A stretch of DNA of 64,000 bases from Hypericum androsaemum. Its lineage: Eukaryota; Streptophyta; Magnoliopsida; Malpighiales; Hypericaceae. Positions 22,928 through 34,336 of the stretch are shown here, piece after piece (the first letter of the stretch is position 1; the number at the start of each line of letters is the position of its first letter). The notes under the pieces are model-generated. The model searched no databases. It saw only the letters and a program-made list of their open reading frames with translations, and was not told the origin of the DNA. Location of the stretch: positions 813,501-877,500 of the forward strand of contig OZ023187.1 in assembly GCA_963995505.1 (NCBI GenBank), written 5' to 3'. A program made the position numbers and the translations under genes.

Positions 22928-24729
22928 TGCCAAAGGGAGTAACAAAGTCAAGCTAACGACTCTAAATTAACACGTTTAGTATTTACGTTTTCTTTATTTT
23001 TGTATTTGCTTCAGTAACGTTATTTTGATTTAGTGTTTTAATGATCTCAGCAGGAGGTTTAGATAAGAGCAAACTAGATTTCAACGGAGCTCGCCAGTCT
23101 ATATATAAACTTTGTAGCACGTCAAAGGCAATTAGAGCGAAACACCACCAACCTTCCCTACCGCCTCCTACCGATTGACAGGGCGGTACCAGTCCTTTCC
23201 TCTATTCCTCTATGTTATGTCTCTGTTTTGTGCCTCGTGATGTTCATGTTCATGTTTGTGATGTTGTTGGTGTCTTGGCCCTACATTGAGGACAATGTGT
23301 TCAATAAGTGTGGGGGGGTCAATGTGCAGTTTCGTTTCGGTTTGGCATATGTGATTGAGTCCAGATCTGAATTTAGGATTCTGTTTGTGTGTGTTTGTGA
23401 ATGAAGTGTTGTCAAAGCAGATGACGAATCTCCCCCCTCGAATTTTGAACTTTTGTTAAAAGTTAAATCCCATACCTTGTTAGGAATCAAGTTTGAACAC
23501 GATGAGTAAAGACGTGTAGGAACAACACCCTTGATTATTTAGGTTAGTGGTTGCACTTGGTAGATTATACTAGCGGCATTGATGAGTGACCTTGTGAGAT
23601 TTTAGAGCCGAAGGAGGAGACAACCGTCTTCGTATAGCATGAGGTGCCTACATTGCTCCGGTCATCGGCTTTCATGCCATTACTTGGTATCATTTTGATG
23701 GTGTGGGTGTAAGTGAGAGGATGGGGGCCATATTTGATTTTGAGCCTAGAGCCTTAGAGCTGAAAACCATGTATATCCCTTGTTTAAACACGTTGAGCTT
23801 AAGCCTTTTTCCTTGAAATATTATATGTAAGCCAATATAAGCCCTATATCTACAATCTTACCCACCTTTGATCACTTGGGTCCGAGGATGCATTAGGTTT
23901 TTATCTTTGGGGTATAATTGTAAGGGTTCATTTGGTAGAATAGCTCGGGAATGAACAATGGAGAAAATGGGTAGAATTGAGGCCAACAAAGAAGCCGAGA
24001 CCAGTTGCCTTTGATGCGTAATGTGATGAATGGATGTGATTGAGGAAGGTTGTGAGAAAAAAAGAGAAGTGAAGGAAAAAAAAGAAAGGAGAAAAAAAGT
24101 GAAAAAGTGATGAAAAGGGAATGGAAAAGTTAGAAATAGAACAAACGTTGAATGAGGGAAAGTGGAAAGTTGGGAAAGTGGTTGGAAAGTGAATAAATGG
24201 CACGGTTCGAGCTAAGTGGTCAATAGAATTTGGGTGTAATCTTGGGGTGAGTGCATATTAGATATAGTGTGAGGTATTTAGAGTAGACGAGAGCTAGAAC
24301 ATTTTTGTGAGCTCCTCGGCCGGGTGGTTTAGCTACTTCCCACATATTTTATCCTCACCCGACCCTGACCCCATTACAACCTAATGAAAAGTCTCCTTGA
24401 TCATGAGCCTCGCATTTATCGAGGCACCACTGAGTGAGACGTATGAAACTTTGAGATCCTGGACGTGTACGCGAGTGATAGGTAGTTGACTACTCATATA
24501 TGTGAGCTTAAATTTCTGAACCTCTGAGTGGTCAACCTTCTAGTGTAATCTACTAAGTGCGAAAACTGGGTTAAACCATCAAGGATGCAGTGTCTACACG
24601 TTCTTACTCCTTCTGTTCAGGTAAGTACACTACTCCGTCGTGGGGTGGTCTTTTAATAAGATTATAAAATTGTAGGGTGTGTCTGATGCGCCTTACTTGA
24701 GGACAAGCAAGGAAATAAGTGTGGGGGTG
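22928..24729 (+). other. Non-coding 3' half of gypsy-type element
   Basis: 1.8 kb without reverse transcriptase, integrase or envelope-like frames. It begins with GTCAAGCTAACGACTCTAAA, which I recall as typical of the region after pol in Athila/Tat elements, so pol appears to have been cut out between protease and this point. AATAAGTGTGGGGG occurs at about 23304-23318 and again at the true polypurine tract (24714-24728). Confidence 0.7.
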
Positions 24730-26305
24730 TGATGAGTGTGTAAACGCTCATATTTTGTCATATGTTTCGTGCGTATTTAGTCAAGTTTTGAGTTATATTC
24801 ATCATATCATTTCAAGTCTTATGATCATTTTAGTATATTTATGTTCGGGAATGGATTTCTACCCATTGTCATATTTTGTAGGAAATTGGGGCTCAATGAA
24901 GGTCGTTGGAGGGGTGAGTTCGAGAGACCATATTGCAAGAGTCATAACTTTCTGCTCGAGTGTCCGATTGTATCAAATGAGACACCGTTGGAAAGCTTGA
25001 AGAGAGATCTATATTTTGTCTTTATAGTCAAAGCCAAATTCGAAGTAGAAGAGGGTCAAAACTGCAAAATATGAAGATATGATGAAGCAGATAGAGCGGA
25101 AAGCTGGGCAACTCCCCGTCGCAAGTCAACTAGCGACCGCTAGTTAGGGGACACATAATGTTGATTGAAGACCCAACTAGCGGCCGCAAGTCAACTAGCA
25201 GCCGCAAGTCAACTAGCGGCCGCAAGTCAACTAGCGGCCGCAAGTTGCCCGATGTCAGCTTATTTCGGACTTCGTATTTAGTTAGAAATTCGACTCGTTT
25301 AAGAAGTATTCGACTCTTGGCCTCTTGTTTTGGCCCTAGGACCATAATTATATTATTACTTGGCTAGCAAGACTTCTAGTTGAGGTTAAACCTCCTCTAG
25401 GTTTTCCTATTTTCGTGTTAGACTTTTGGCTATATATAGGCCTTAGTCTCTTAAGTTTTAGGAGGAGGACGTTACTACTGCAATATTGAGACAGCTTTTG
25501 GAGTTTAATAAAGCCGCAATTTCAGTTAGCACGGGGAAAGAATTGGCAAAGCTTGATCATCATGACTAAGCTTTCTCTTCCTCTATCTTTATGTTAATTA
25601 CTATCATGTTCTTTATTAATCTATTGTGCTTTGTTAACATGCTTAGCGAGTAGTTTTCTTGTGAGTGCGATGCCCTAATTATGTGATTACTCGTCTATGT
25701 TAGCTATGGTTTGATTATCTTTCGTAGTAGTTGTTAATTGATGATCTTAATATTTAATCTAACTTGATCACTTAGATTATGACGTTTAGTTGATAATAAT
25801 GGACCGGAAGGCATTAGAATCAACGGAATAGTCAATTGACATGTCTTAAAGTATTAATGAGGAATCTTGATACTAATGGATAACTCGATAGGAGTTAACT
25901 TCATAATTGAATTTAGTTTAGTTCTTGGTCTAATTAATGAGCGGAAGCGTTGGTTAGTAATCATGATCTACTCTATCTTAGTTTTGTCATCCTAATGAGC
26001 GGAAGCGTTAGGGAGATGCACTAGAACACTCCGGGTACTAGTTAGAACTTCATAAAAACCATAGTCTCGACATAGATGGGTAGTCCATAAGGGTATCGTG
26101 CTCGTTTATCTCCATTGATTTACAACTCATCTTTTATTTGCGTTTTTGATTTTGTTTGTTTGCTTGCAATCTTTACAATCTTTTAATTCTCTCGCTTCAC
26201 ATAATTATTTGCTTTGATTTCATGTTCAACCCTCAGTTCGAAACCCTACTTATTCACTATACTATTTACTTGTGTGTTTAATAGTTCACAATTTTGCGTA
26301 CATCA
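24730..26305 (+). repeat. 3' LTR of gypsy-type element (1576 bp)
   Basis: Same ends as the 5' LTR. It is 36 bp longer, which equals two extra 18-bp units of the CAACTAGCGGCCGCAAGT repeat. Confidence 0.93.
25172..25246 (+). repeat. 18-bp tandem repeat containing NotI sites
   Basis: Four units of CAACTAGCGGCCGCAAGT (one unit has AGCAGCCGC). Three carry the NotI sequence GCGGCCGC. The 5' LTR has two units in the same place. Confidence 0.9.
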
Positions 26306-26310
26306 TAAAT

Positions 26311-27097
26311 CCACTCACTTGCCACATTTTTGCAACGTATGCTAAAAAATAGTACATGTCCTTATCAAATTTCGTAAACCACTGGGACTAAATTACCAAT
26401 TTTAAAATATAGGGTCTGAAAGCAAAAAATATGAAACTACAAGGTACTAAAGTATATTTTTCCCAAATTTATAATTACAAATACCCAAACATCTTCCAAA
26501 CTAACAAAACAAAAACATTTTTTTATAAAAAAATTAATTTGATCTTTCAAACTAACATAGCAAAATTAAAAAAAGGATTAATTTGATCTAGACCTGTCAA
26601 TTCAAAGGCAATGACCAATAGTCCAATCATACTTCAAATTTAGGAGTTTGATCGACTTACTGTAATTCTTGGATCATAATTTAACTGATGGGATCACAAA
26701 CATTAAAAAGTTATAATTTCTCCATATACATACATGGAAGAATACCCTTGATATAGAGGTTTCCATACGTGAAAAATCATTTTATGGTAATAATATATAT
26801 GCTCTCAAATACTAATATGGTACCAATAATTTAAGTTACATATTGATAAAAAAAATAATTTTATGGTAATAATATAAATCCTCTCACATTTTAGATTTCT
26901 ATCTATGGAAAATCATTATATGTTAATAATATAAATTTCCTCGCATATTAATATGGTAACAATAAATTACGTTATATATTGATACTAAATAAATAGTGCC
27001 TAGCCATTCAACTTTTCACAAGATAATCCAATTACTCAAAACAAAATTCATTTTGAATTATACAACTCAGTTGTTGAGACTGTTACAGAAATTTATG
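26311..27097. other. Spacer and upstream region of defensin-like copy 2
   Basis: AT-rich. 26380-26465 looks like one end of a Mutator-like terminal repeat (ends TTTTTCCC) without a visible partner. 26756-26985 holds imperfect repeats with GGTAATAATATA and TATGGAAAATCAT, related to the repeats upstream of defensin-like copy 1. No gene seen. Confidence 0.45.
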
Positions 27098-27747
27098 ATG
27101 AGAACTATTTCAGCATTTTATTCTTTTCTCATTCTATTACTTTTCACCTTAGGTATGCTCCTCTCTGCACTCATTCTTCATTTTTTTCTACCTATTATCA
27201 CATGAATTGTGACAAGATATAGAGCCTTGTGTATAAGTATAAAAAATTAATAGCCAACCCATTGCATCGAGATTTTGGATTCGAGTAGTGTCTTTAACAT
27301 GTTATTAAAGCTGAATGATCTTGTGCTCTAATGTGCGTGCACTTGTGATAAGTCAATTTACAATATTTAAGGAGGAGTGTCGAGATTACCACATATGATT
27401 GCTGTAACTTGAGAATCTAACACATTAATTCTTGAATACATGAAGTATTTTATTTTATAGGAAAAAAATTATTTTCTGCAGAACAAACATGTCCTTATAT
27501 ATAGTCTAAAACTCGAAAATAATATAAATTGACACATAAGAATATCAATGACCATTTTAATTTTGGTGCAGATTGTAATGCAAGCTTAGCAAAACATCCT
27601 AGTTGTTTTTCTCCTCAACAGTTGTATGGAGGTGGATGCGAACTACGCAAATGTCTTGAAGATTGCGAGGTTGCATTTGCTAGTGCAATTACCGTATTTG
27701 CAGACTGTGAATCTGACGCTTGTATTTGCACCGTTTTTGTTTGTTGA
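27098..27747 (+). CDS. Defensin-like secreted cysteine-rich peptide, copy 2
   Basis: Two exons, 27098-27152 and 27572-27747, with a GT-AG intron in phase 1; about 76 residues. Exon 1 encodes a signal peptide (MRTISAFYSFLILLLFTL); an ATG one codon upstream at 27095 is an equally possible start. The mature peptide has nine cysteines in the same order and almost the same spacing as copy 1 at 9326-9939, including LYGGGC, C-x3-C and CxC, and it ends on Cys. Exon 1 length (55 nt from this ATG), intron position and phase match copy 1, so the two are paralogues. The sequences between the cysteines have diverged strongly, as is usual in this fast-evolving family. Confidence 0.78.
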
Positions 27748-28867
27748 AACAAGATTATTTTCTTCGTTGTACTCGTTTGGAAAACTTTTAAATAAATGTT
27801 TGGGGTTCTGGTTAACCCTTCGTTGTGAATGCAAAATGTTAAATTGGTTCATTCTTCGGACACCTAGCACAACATATACCAAGTGGTCAATCTAATATAG
27901 TTGAATAATTATCTCTAAAAGTTATTAATAATATATGTGTGCACATCTACATGAATAACCATGCAAGTATATCACTACACTAAGTTCGACCATGTCAAAC
28001 GCTCATCAAGCTCATAGGACAAGATGAGCACCCAACTTGATCAAACCTAGAACAGTTAAAGGCACGAATATCTTACTCTCAAGCACTATGCATTCCTTTT
28101 AGGCATCAAAAGATCCTTGATTTGGTTGTTGGAGATTAATCACCAGAGAACAACAGAGCGGCAAGACGTTGTTGGATAGGAACGAGTCATGGCGCAAGGG
28201 CAGCACAAACACCTTCAAACAAATAGACATTATTTTGTATTGATTTCAACGACAATTGAATGACTATATTTGAAGTGACGAACGTAGGTAGTATCAACAA
28301 TATTCTAATTTTTAATTGCTAGATGCGTAAGTCATACCACAAAATTTTATGACCCTAATTATTCCAATAATTTTTCAACTTATAATGTTGTACCATACAT
28401 AACAGGTTTTTTTAAGACTACTCTCGCATTCTAAAGAATCGAACTCGAGACCTCTTAATTAAGCTTAAAAGTTGATATAAACTTATAAGTTGATAGAAGT
28501 GTTTGTTGGTTGTATCATAACAAATTAGGAGAGTTTTTTCCCTCAAAATGGTAAGCATGAAAAGTATGCACTAAAAAATAACAATAACGAACAATCATCG
28601 AGAATAAAAATGTTTAGCTCCAATTACTAAACTAAATTGATTGGTGCTCTTTAACCATGGTAATTGGATGTCAATTTACTTATAAAAAAATAGGATGTGA
28701 TTTTGCTAGGATATCACTCTATCCGTTCAAAACCACACAACTTGCCTGATACGCTTTTTTTTAGGGATAAACCTGCCTGATACGCTAGGATTTAAAACTT
28801 ATCAGTTACACAGGCGCCTAGATTCTTAACCAATATACCTTTCAAAAAAAAACTTAACGATATGTCA
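27748..28867. other. Spacer, nothing recognised
   Basis: AT-rich non-coding DNA. A GAATCGAACTCGAGACCTC motif near 28437-28455 resembles, on the minus strand, the B box of tRNA-derived SINEs, but no full element could be outlined. Confidence 0.5.
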
Positions 28868-28876
28868 AATTTTTAA
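28868..28876. repeat. Target site duplication of Mutator-like element 2, left copy
   Basis: AATTTTTAA, repeated exactly at 29913-29921 on the other side of the element. Confidence 0.85.
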
Positions 28877-29912
28877 AGATAAATTACCCATAAGTCCCTG
28901 AGATATAGTTAAATAGACGATGAGGTCCATGTATTTCCGAAATAGATGCAGCCATCTCTATAGTTTAGTTTTATTATACTCTTAGGTCTCTTACTGACGT
29001 CATCGATCAATTTTTTCAATGACTTGTATACCTTGCAAAAAATTAATTAAAAAATTCCTTTCTCCGCTGGAACCATCCGGTTCCCAAACCTCGTTCTTAG
29101 ACGTCGGAGCACGACTTCGTCCGCCCGAGATCGGGGAAGAACGACGATCACTCTAGCCATCCTTGATGCTCGACCCCTCTTGGCACACATTTTTGCAAGG
29201 ATGGCCGCGATGCCGAAGGAACTGCCCGCTGGCCCTAATGCTTCATCGCCGGGGGAGCACTAGGCAAATCCCTCGAAGCATCCAATCTGAGGGTGCGAAC
29301 CAGTGTTTGGGAGCGAGGCTAACCTACAAATCCCTAAACAATTTATACTTTAGGGTCATGAGATCTCGGACCTCCCTAAGCCAGTGTTGTCCCTGGCGTG
29401 GCGTTGAAGGAGTGGTTCTCCTCCTCCACGTCGTCGGTGTTGTCCCTGTCGTTGCTCGTTGGGTTAGAACTCAGGTTGAACTCACAGTTCTGTTAGAACT
29501 CAGGTTGAAATCGATCGCTTGCGATTTTAGGTGATGGGTTAGTTGTTTGTCTGATTTGGAGTTTGGGATGTTGGATTGGTTAGTTTCACGTTGAAACTGA
29601 TCGCTCGTTTCAGTCCTCCTTAGTTTTTTAGATGGATTGGATTGGTCGGCGGGATGGCAAGAAGATTTTAAGGCCCGGTTGGCGAGGTTGGTCGGAGGCG
29701 AGGAGGAAAACAACCGACATGAGTTTGATTTTAATTCCAATGGTATAATAGTCATTTCAGTATTAAAAACTATATAAATAGATCAATGACGTCAGCGAGA
29801 GACCCGATATTATAATTTAACTAAACTACGAGAACAACTGCATCTATTTCAAAAATACGAAAACTCTATGGTCTATTTAACCATGCCCTAGAGACTTAAG
29901 GGTAATTTACCC
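28877..29912. mobile_element. Mutator-like non-autonomous element 2
   Basis: 1036 bp. The left arm (AGATAAATTACCC, 28877 to about 29010) pairs with the right arm (about 29750-29912, ending GGGTAATTTACCC). The arms share GTTAAATAGAC, GAAATAGATGCAG, TAGTTTAGTT and TGACGTCA. A perfect 9-bp duplication AATTTTTAA flanks it. The interior (about 29060-29700) is GC-richer than its surroundings. It contains ATGGCCGCGATGCCGAAGGA at about 29199 followed by a gene-like but interrupted frame, possibly a captured gene piece of unknown origin. No transposase. Confidence 0.9.
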
Positions 29913-30146
29913 AATTTTTAATCTCCCATTTGCGAATATACCAAATCGTATATATCCACGGTTTTGTCGTTCGATCAAGAGGATGACTTACCCGGCAAAA
30001 GATTCCGATTACCTTAGAACCAAACTCCAAAAAAAACTCTCATTATGCCCATGAAAATTAACCTCCAAAAACTAAACCACTTGTCCTTCCAATTCCAAGG
30101 GACGACGAGACCATTGAGACATCACCGCCGCCACAGACAAGCAACG

Positions 30147-32790
30147 ATGTTTCTGAGAGCTTCTAACATCCGTACAACTTCGGTACAATCGCTGCCACCC
30201 TCTTCTTCTTCATCCTTCCCTTCCTCTCTCTCTCTTTCCTCTTATAAAGCCTCTCTTTTTCTTCACTTTACACCCAAATCCTTCCAACCCAGTTCGCCTC
30301 CTCCTCCATTGAAGCGGCTCCCTAAAGGTAACACCCCAGCGCTGACTTTGACTTCGGTCAAAATCCCATCTTTATACTAAAGATTGGACCTTTCGTTCTT
30401 TGCTTGATCTGGGTACTCTTGCTTGTTGGTATATGTGGTTTGTGTTGCTTTGTAGCTGAACTTGGTGTGAGGAAGTATTGGATTTCTTTTGTGTTATTTG
30501 CAGCTTCCGTGAGCACAGAGAGTGGCTCCGGAGAAGCAGCTCCCGAGGGGTCGGAAAGTGGCTCGAAGGAAGTTGTAACTGAACGATTGGTTGAGCATGT
30601 ACTCGTCAAAGAAACCGACGTTCGCCTTGTTCCCGAGCTTCTGCAAAAGCTTGCAAAAGGTTGTTATATGTTAGTATTGCTTGTCATGTCCAATTCACAT
30701 TTGAAGATGAAGTTTTGTTAAATTGTTTACCACATTGCTTCTGTATTCACTCGGCATTTTGTTTATGGGGTGAAGGGAAGGAGTTGTCCGAGTTGGCTGC
30801 GGAGTACTCAATTTGTCGTTCTAAGGACGAGGGAGGAATGCTTGGCTGGATCGGAAGGGGTCGAATGGTATGTTAGCTTAATCAGGATTTCTTTTGATGT
30901 CTTTGAGTTAGTTGCTAATAGCTGACACTTTATACTTTCTTAATCAGTGGGGGTGTCTTTTATGTTCAGCTTACTTGTAGAGTAGAATTGTTTATTTCTC
31001 ACTTTACTTGATTCATGCTTCTGTACGCAACAAAAGAGTGAACGGAATGAGTCAACGGGAAATCTGGGGAGACAATATTTACCATTTTTAACTCCCTTGC
31101 AAATTTTACTCTCAGATCTACTTTTACACTGGTCACCACCATCTTAACTTCGTGTCTGGTGTTAGATTACATGGCCAGTATGGATTTGCTAATACCTGTT
31201 GGTACATCTTTATTGCAGAATAAGTTCTCAGATTTACATGTTTTGCTTATTTCGTGTTTGCCCCAGTTACCGGAATTTGAGGAAGCTGTATTTAAGGCTC
31301 CATTGAATCAGATAGTCAAGTGCAAGACTAAATTGGGGTGGCATTTGTTGCAAGTTCTTGGAGAGAGGTACGAAATGAATACGCAAACAGACTCTGGAAA
31401 ACGATTTGAAATTATCCCCGATATTTACAGAACCAGAGAATGAAAACATGTGTTTGCCTACATTTCATTTTTGTTGTGATTTTCCCTGTTCATCTCTAAG
31501 TATCAAGCTTGTGAACAGGGAGGCATGCTTGCTTCAAAATATAATGCCAGCTGAGCTCCATATCAAATTGCAAGATCCCCAATTTGTTGAAGAGGCTCAA
31601 TTGATTGACGTTCGAGAACCCAATGAACTGTAAGCTCCTTTACTTTTCTATATATCCTACTTGTGCGTGCTTGTCCCAGTGTCTTTCTTTCTTCTTATGT
31701 TTCTTTCAGGAAAGACAATGGTCCCAGTTTCTTCTTATAGCTCAATTGGCTACTATGCATGTCATGTTTGAAACAAAAGATTTGTCCGGGAAGATAACAG
31801 AGCTATACTAAGATGAGAACGATCGATTGCAAGCTATTACTGTGCAATTTAATTACTTTTTGTAACTTATGTTATAATAGGTAGCTTGTTAAAACCTTGT
31901 CTCGTGATTAATTTACAAATCATCCTCACTAGTTGTGTTTTTACAACAGCGAACAATCACCTGCTTTGCCAGGTTTTGAAGTTCTTCCACTCAGCCTATT
32001 TGGGACCTGGGGGCCAGATATACATTCCAAGTTGGACACAGAGAGGGAAGTATATGTCATGGCAAGTTCTGTCTGTCTTCCTAGCATTTCAGCTATAAAC
32101 AATGGTTCTGGAATGGAGTTCTGTAGTTTATGCGGCCGTGGATTCAATCTTCATGGCAAAAAGTGTGAGAACAAAATAATACTCAACGAGCTAGAAACAC
32201 CTAAGTGACGGAACGAGACTCCGCCAATCAGTATTGCGGCCATCATTTTCTCTTTTTATTTTGGTTGAAAACAACTGAAGATTGTGGATATCCGATTTCT
32301 GATTTTCCATCCATCCATCCCCATCCTGTTCATTCTCTTTTCTTTGAAATTCTAAAGCTAGGGTCAGTTTTGGTGGAGATTAATAAGTCTTATTTCACTT
32401 AATTCCGTTTCTGTGATCTTAACATTATTTTCTGCTCCACAGTGTCATCATGGCGTTCGGTCGTTGTACGCTGCTAAGTATCTTTATGGAGTGGTAAGAA
32501 GATTTCTTTTACTATATTCTGCTGCATAAACCACAGTAGGATTCTTTTCCTCAATTCCGGTTTCAAATGCATATGGGAGGAATCAAACTTAGTCTCGAGT
32601 TGCTCTATCTTATCCATCTTGTTTGCAACGCTCGTGTTGCTAGCCATGTGCGAGCACTGGGCAAAGGTGCAGGTGCTTCTGCATGTTGACATTGATTGTC
32701 ACTGTCCAGGGTTTCAAGAGAGTGTTCAATATTAAAGGCGGACTCCATGCGTATGCTGTCGATGCTGATCCGTCGGTTCCTACTTACTGA
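30147..32790 (+). CDS. STR12: PpiC parvulin plus rhodanese domain protein, chloroplast
   Basis: Eight exons: 30147-30327, 30504-30659, 30776-30867, 31267-31367, 31519-31629, 31950-32061, 32443-32493, 32710-32790; about 294 residues, close to what I recall for Arabidopsis At5g19370. Residues 1-60 are Ser/Pro-rich, as in a plastid transit peptide. A parvulin-type peptidyl-prolyl isomerase domain follows (LAAEYSICRSKDEGGMLGW, then CKTKLGWHLLQVL), then a rhodanese domain with QLIDVREPNEL and the active-site loop CHHGVRS, ending GLHAYAVDADPSVPTY. The family role is inferred: folding help joined to a sulfurtransferase-type domain. Intron 6 starts with GC (GCAAGT) instead of GT. An in-frame ATG at 30045 could extend the N terminus; I chose 30147 because it begins the transit-like region. 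Confidence 0.88.
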
Positions 32791-34336
32791 TGAGGCTCGT
32801 CTCTCCTTCTGGGTGCTTTGCGGCCAACCACTGACCATATCCAAATTCGAGCTGCACCGGCTTCTTGGTGCAAGTTACGAGCAGGATTGAGTTCATAACA
32901 TCGACGGCGTTCGGGTTTGTGAACTAGAGAATGAAAAAGATGAAGTGACAGTGATCTTTCCTCTCTGCGGGGATGCAATGCATAGAAAATTTCGTGATAC
33001 ATAGTCCCATTTTGTACCAATTAGTAATTTTGACCTTAAGTTGGCCGTAGTCTATTATTCTCATCTGCTAAGCAACATTTGGTTTTCTACTGCAGAACCA
33101 AAAATGTAAAAACTAGCATAATGTTCTCTTCCCAGAAAGCTACTTACTGTTGGAGAACTTTTCACTAGTATGGTTTTATTTCATATGATCCATGTTATAT
33201 ATTACATTTCTTTTTGAATGCCTAGAACATTCTTAATTCTTAATGAGGCAGTCAGATCGAGAAACAGAGGAAATTTGGGTCGTCGTCTGGTCATTCCAAT
33301 AGTTAATCAATAGCCTCGTATAAATTATCGAGTTCGGACTCTTGACAATATAACTAAATCAAATTTGTATTAGTCGTTCCAGGAATTTCGCAAGGTCCCG
33401 ATAGATGTCGTCATAGAGTCAACTGAAAAGAATATTCGTGGTGTCAAAATTCTTGGTTGGTCGTCTCTGACGTCCGACAACATAAGACGCTACGTGGAAA
33501 CGCCTAACCTACCAATTGAGATTCTGTTTGGATGACACAGCCCCACCCCCGCCTTATCCAAACCAACACGTAAAATAAATAAATAATCAATTCACATTCT
33601 TCGTCTCCTTCACACAAAAAAAAATCATTAAAAAAAATCATATAATATTACTAATTCAATTTTTCTCCTTCCTTCCATCCGCTCCGTACACCCGGAAGCT
33701 TCCGCGCCTCACAAACCAAAACCATATTCGGGTACGTACCTAGCCTCCATTCTCCATCTCCTTCCTTTTAATTTCCCATTTTTTAAAATTATTTTCCTGC
33801 TCCCTCCCAATTTACCATGGCCACCCTTTTGGTTATTAGAACCGAAAGGTTGAATCTTTGGGTTCTTGAGCCGCTTCCTGGAATTGGGTTTGCGGTTTTT
33901 TTTTTTGGGTTTGGTTTGTGTTCCTTGGAAAAGGATGAGGTGGGGATTCGGGATTGAATTCCGTTCGAACCCTCAAATTGAAATTGGGGTAGAACATCTG
34001 CTGATAGAGCAAAAGGCTTATATGATTCTGCAACCTGCTGGTTTTAATATCAACGAGCACTTAGATCAACCGGTGACTGCGTTGTTTTAGCGGGTCTCGA
34101 GTTTGAGTACATAAGAATGCAACGCAACAGTGTTAAGAGTTTTGGCACCTTTCAAAGTTCCCGTCGGACTCAAACTTGGATTAGTTGGGCCAGTGGGTCC
34201 GTGATAGTAATTGTTAATGGATAGTTTTTGTTAGTATGTTTAGTGTTCTTTCTTGTGTTCCTCTCCGGTGAAATGAGAATTTCCATTCTGGATAAGAATC
34301 TAACGGCTGGTTGCGAGCGCAGGTTGTTTGTCAACA
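32791..34336. other. 3' region of STR12 gene and promoter/5' leader of PLA2-like gene
   Basis: No open frame of note. The pyrimidine-rich stretch at about 33600-33730 may be the PLA2-like gene's first non-coding exon. GCGAGCGCAG at 34311-34320, directly before GTTGTTTG, could be the 3' splice site of a 5'-leader intron ending 16 bp before the start codon. Confidence 0.45.

Larger units (their letters stand above)
19003..26305 (+). mobile_element. Ty3/gypsy-type LTR element carrying only gag-protease
   Basis: About 7.3 kb with LTRs 19003-20542 and 24730-26305, both TGATGAG...TACATCA, and a 5-bp TAAAT duplication. A primer site starting TTGGCGCCG follows the 5' LTR, as in Athila/Tat elements. 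One frame (20657-22927) holds a retrotransposon gag and an aspartic protease with stops. No reverse transcriptase, RNase H or integrase is present. After the protease stop come 1.8 kb of non-coding sequence and the polypurine tract AAGTGTGGGGGTG. This is a non-autonomous derivative that would depend on a full element. Confidence 0.92.

Noticed and set aside
22928..24729. Hidden reverse transcriptase, integrase or env-like frame in the gypsy-type element
   Set aside because: I read all frames for the usual motifs (for example YVDD/YIDD, HHCC, DDE) and saw none.
30045..30146. Upstream in-frame ATG for STR12
   Set aside because: The 34 extra residues are His/Arg-rich and would delay the transit-like region. 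30147 gives a protein of the usual length; the upstream start remains possible.
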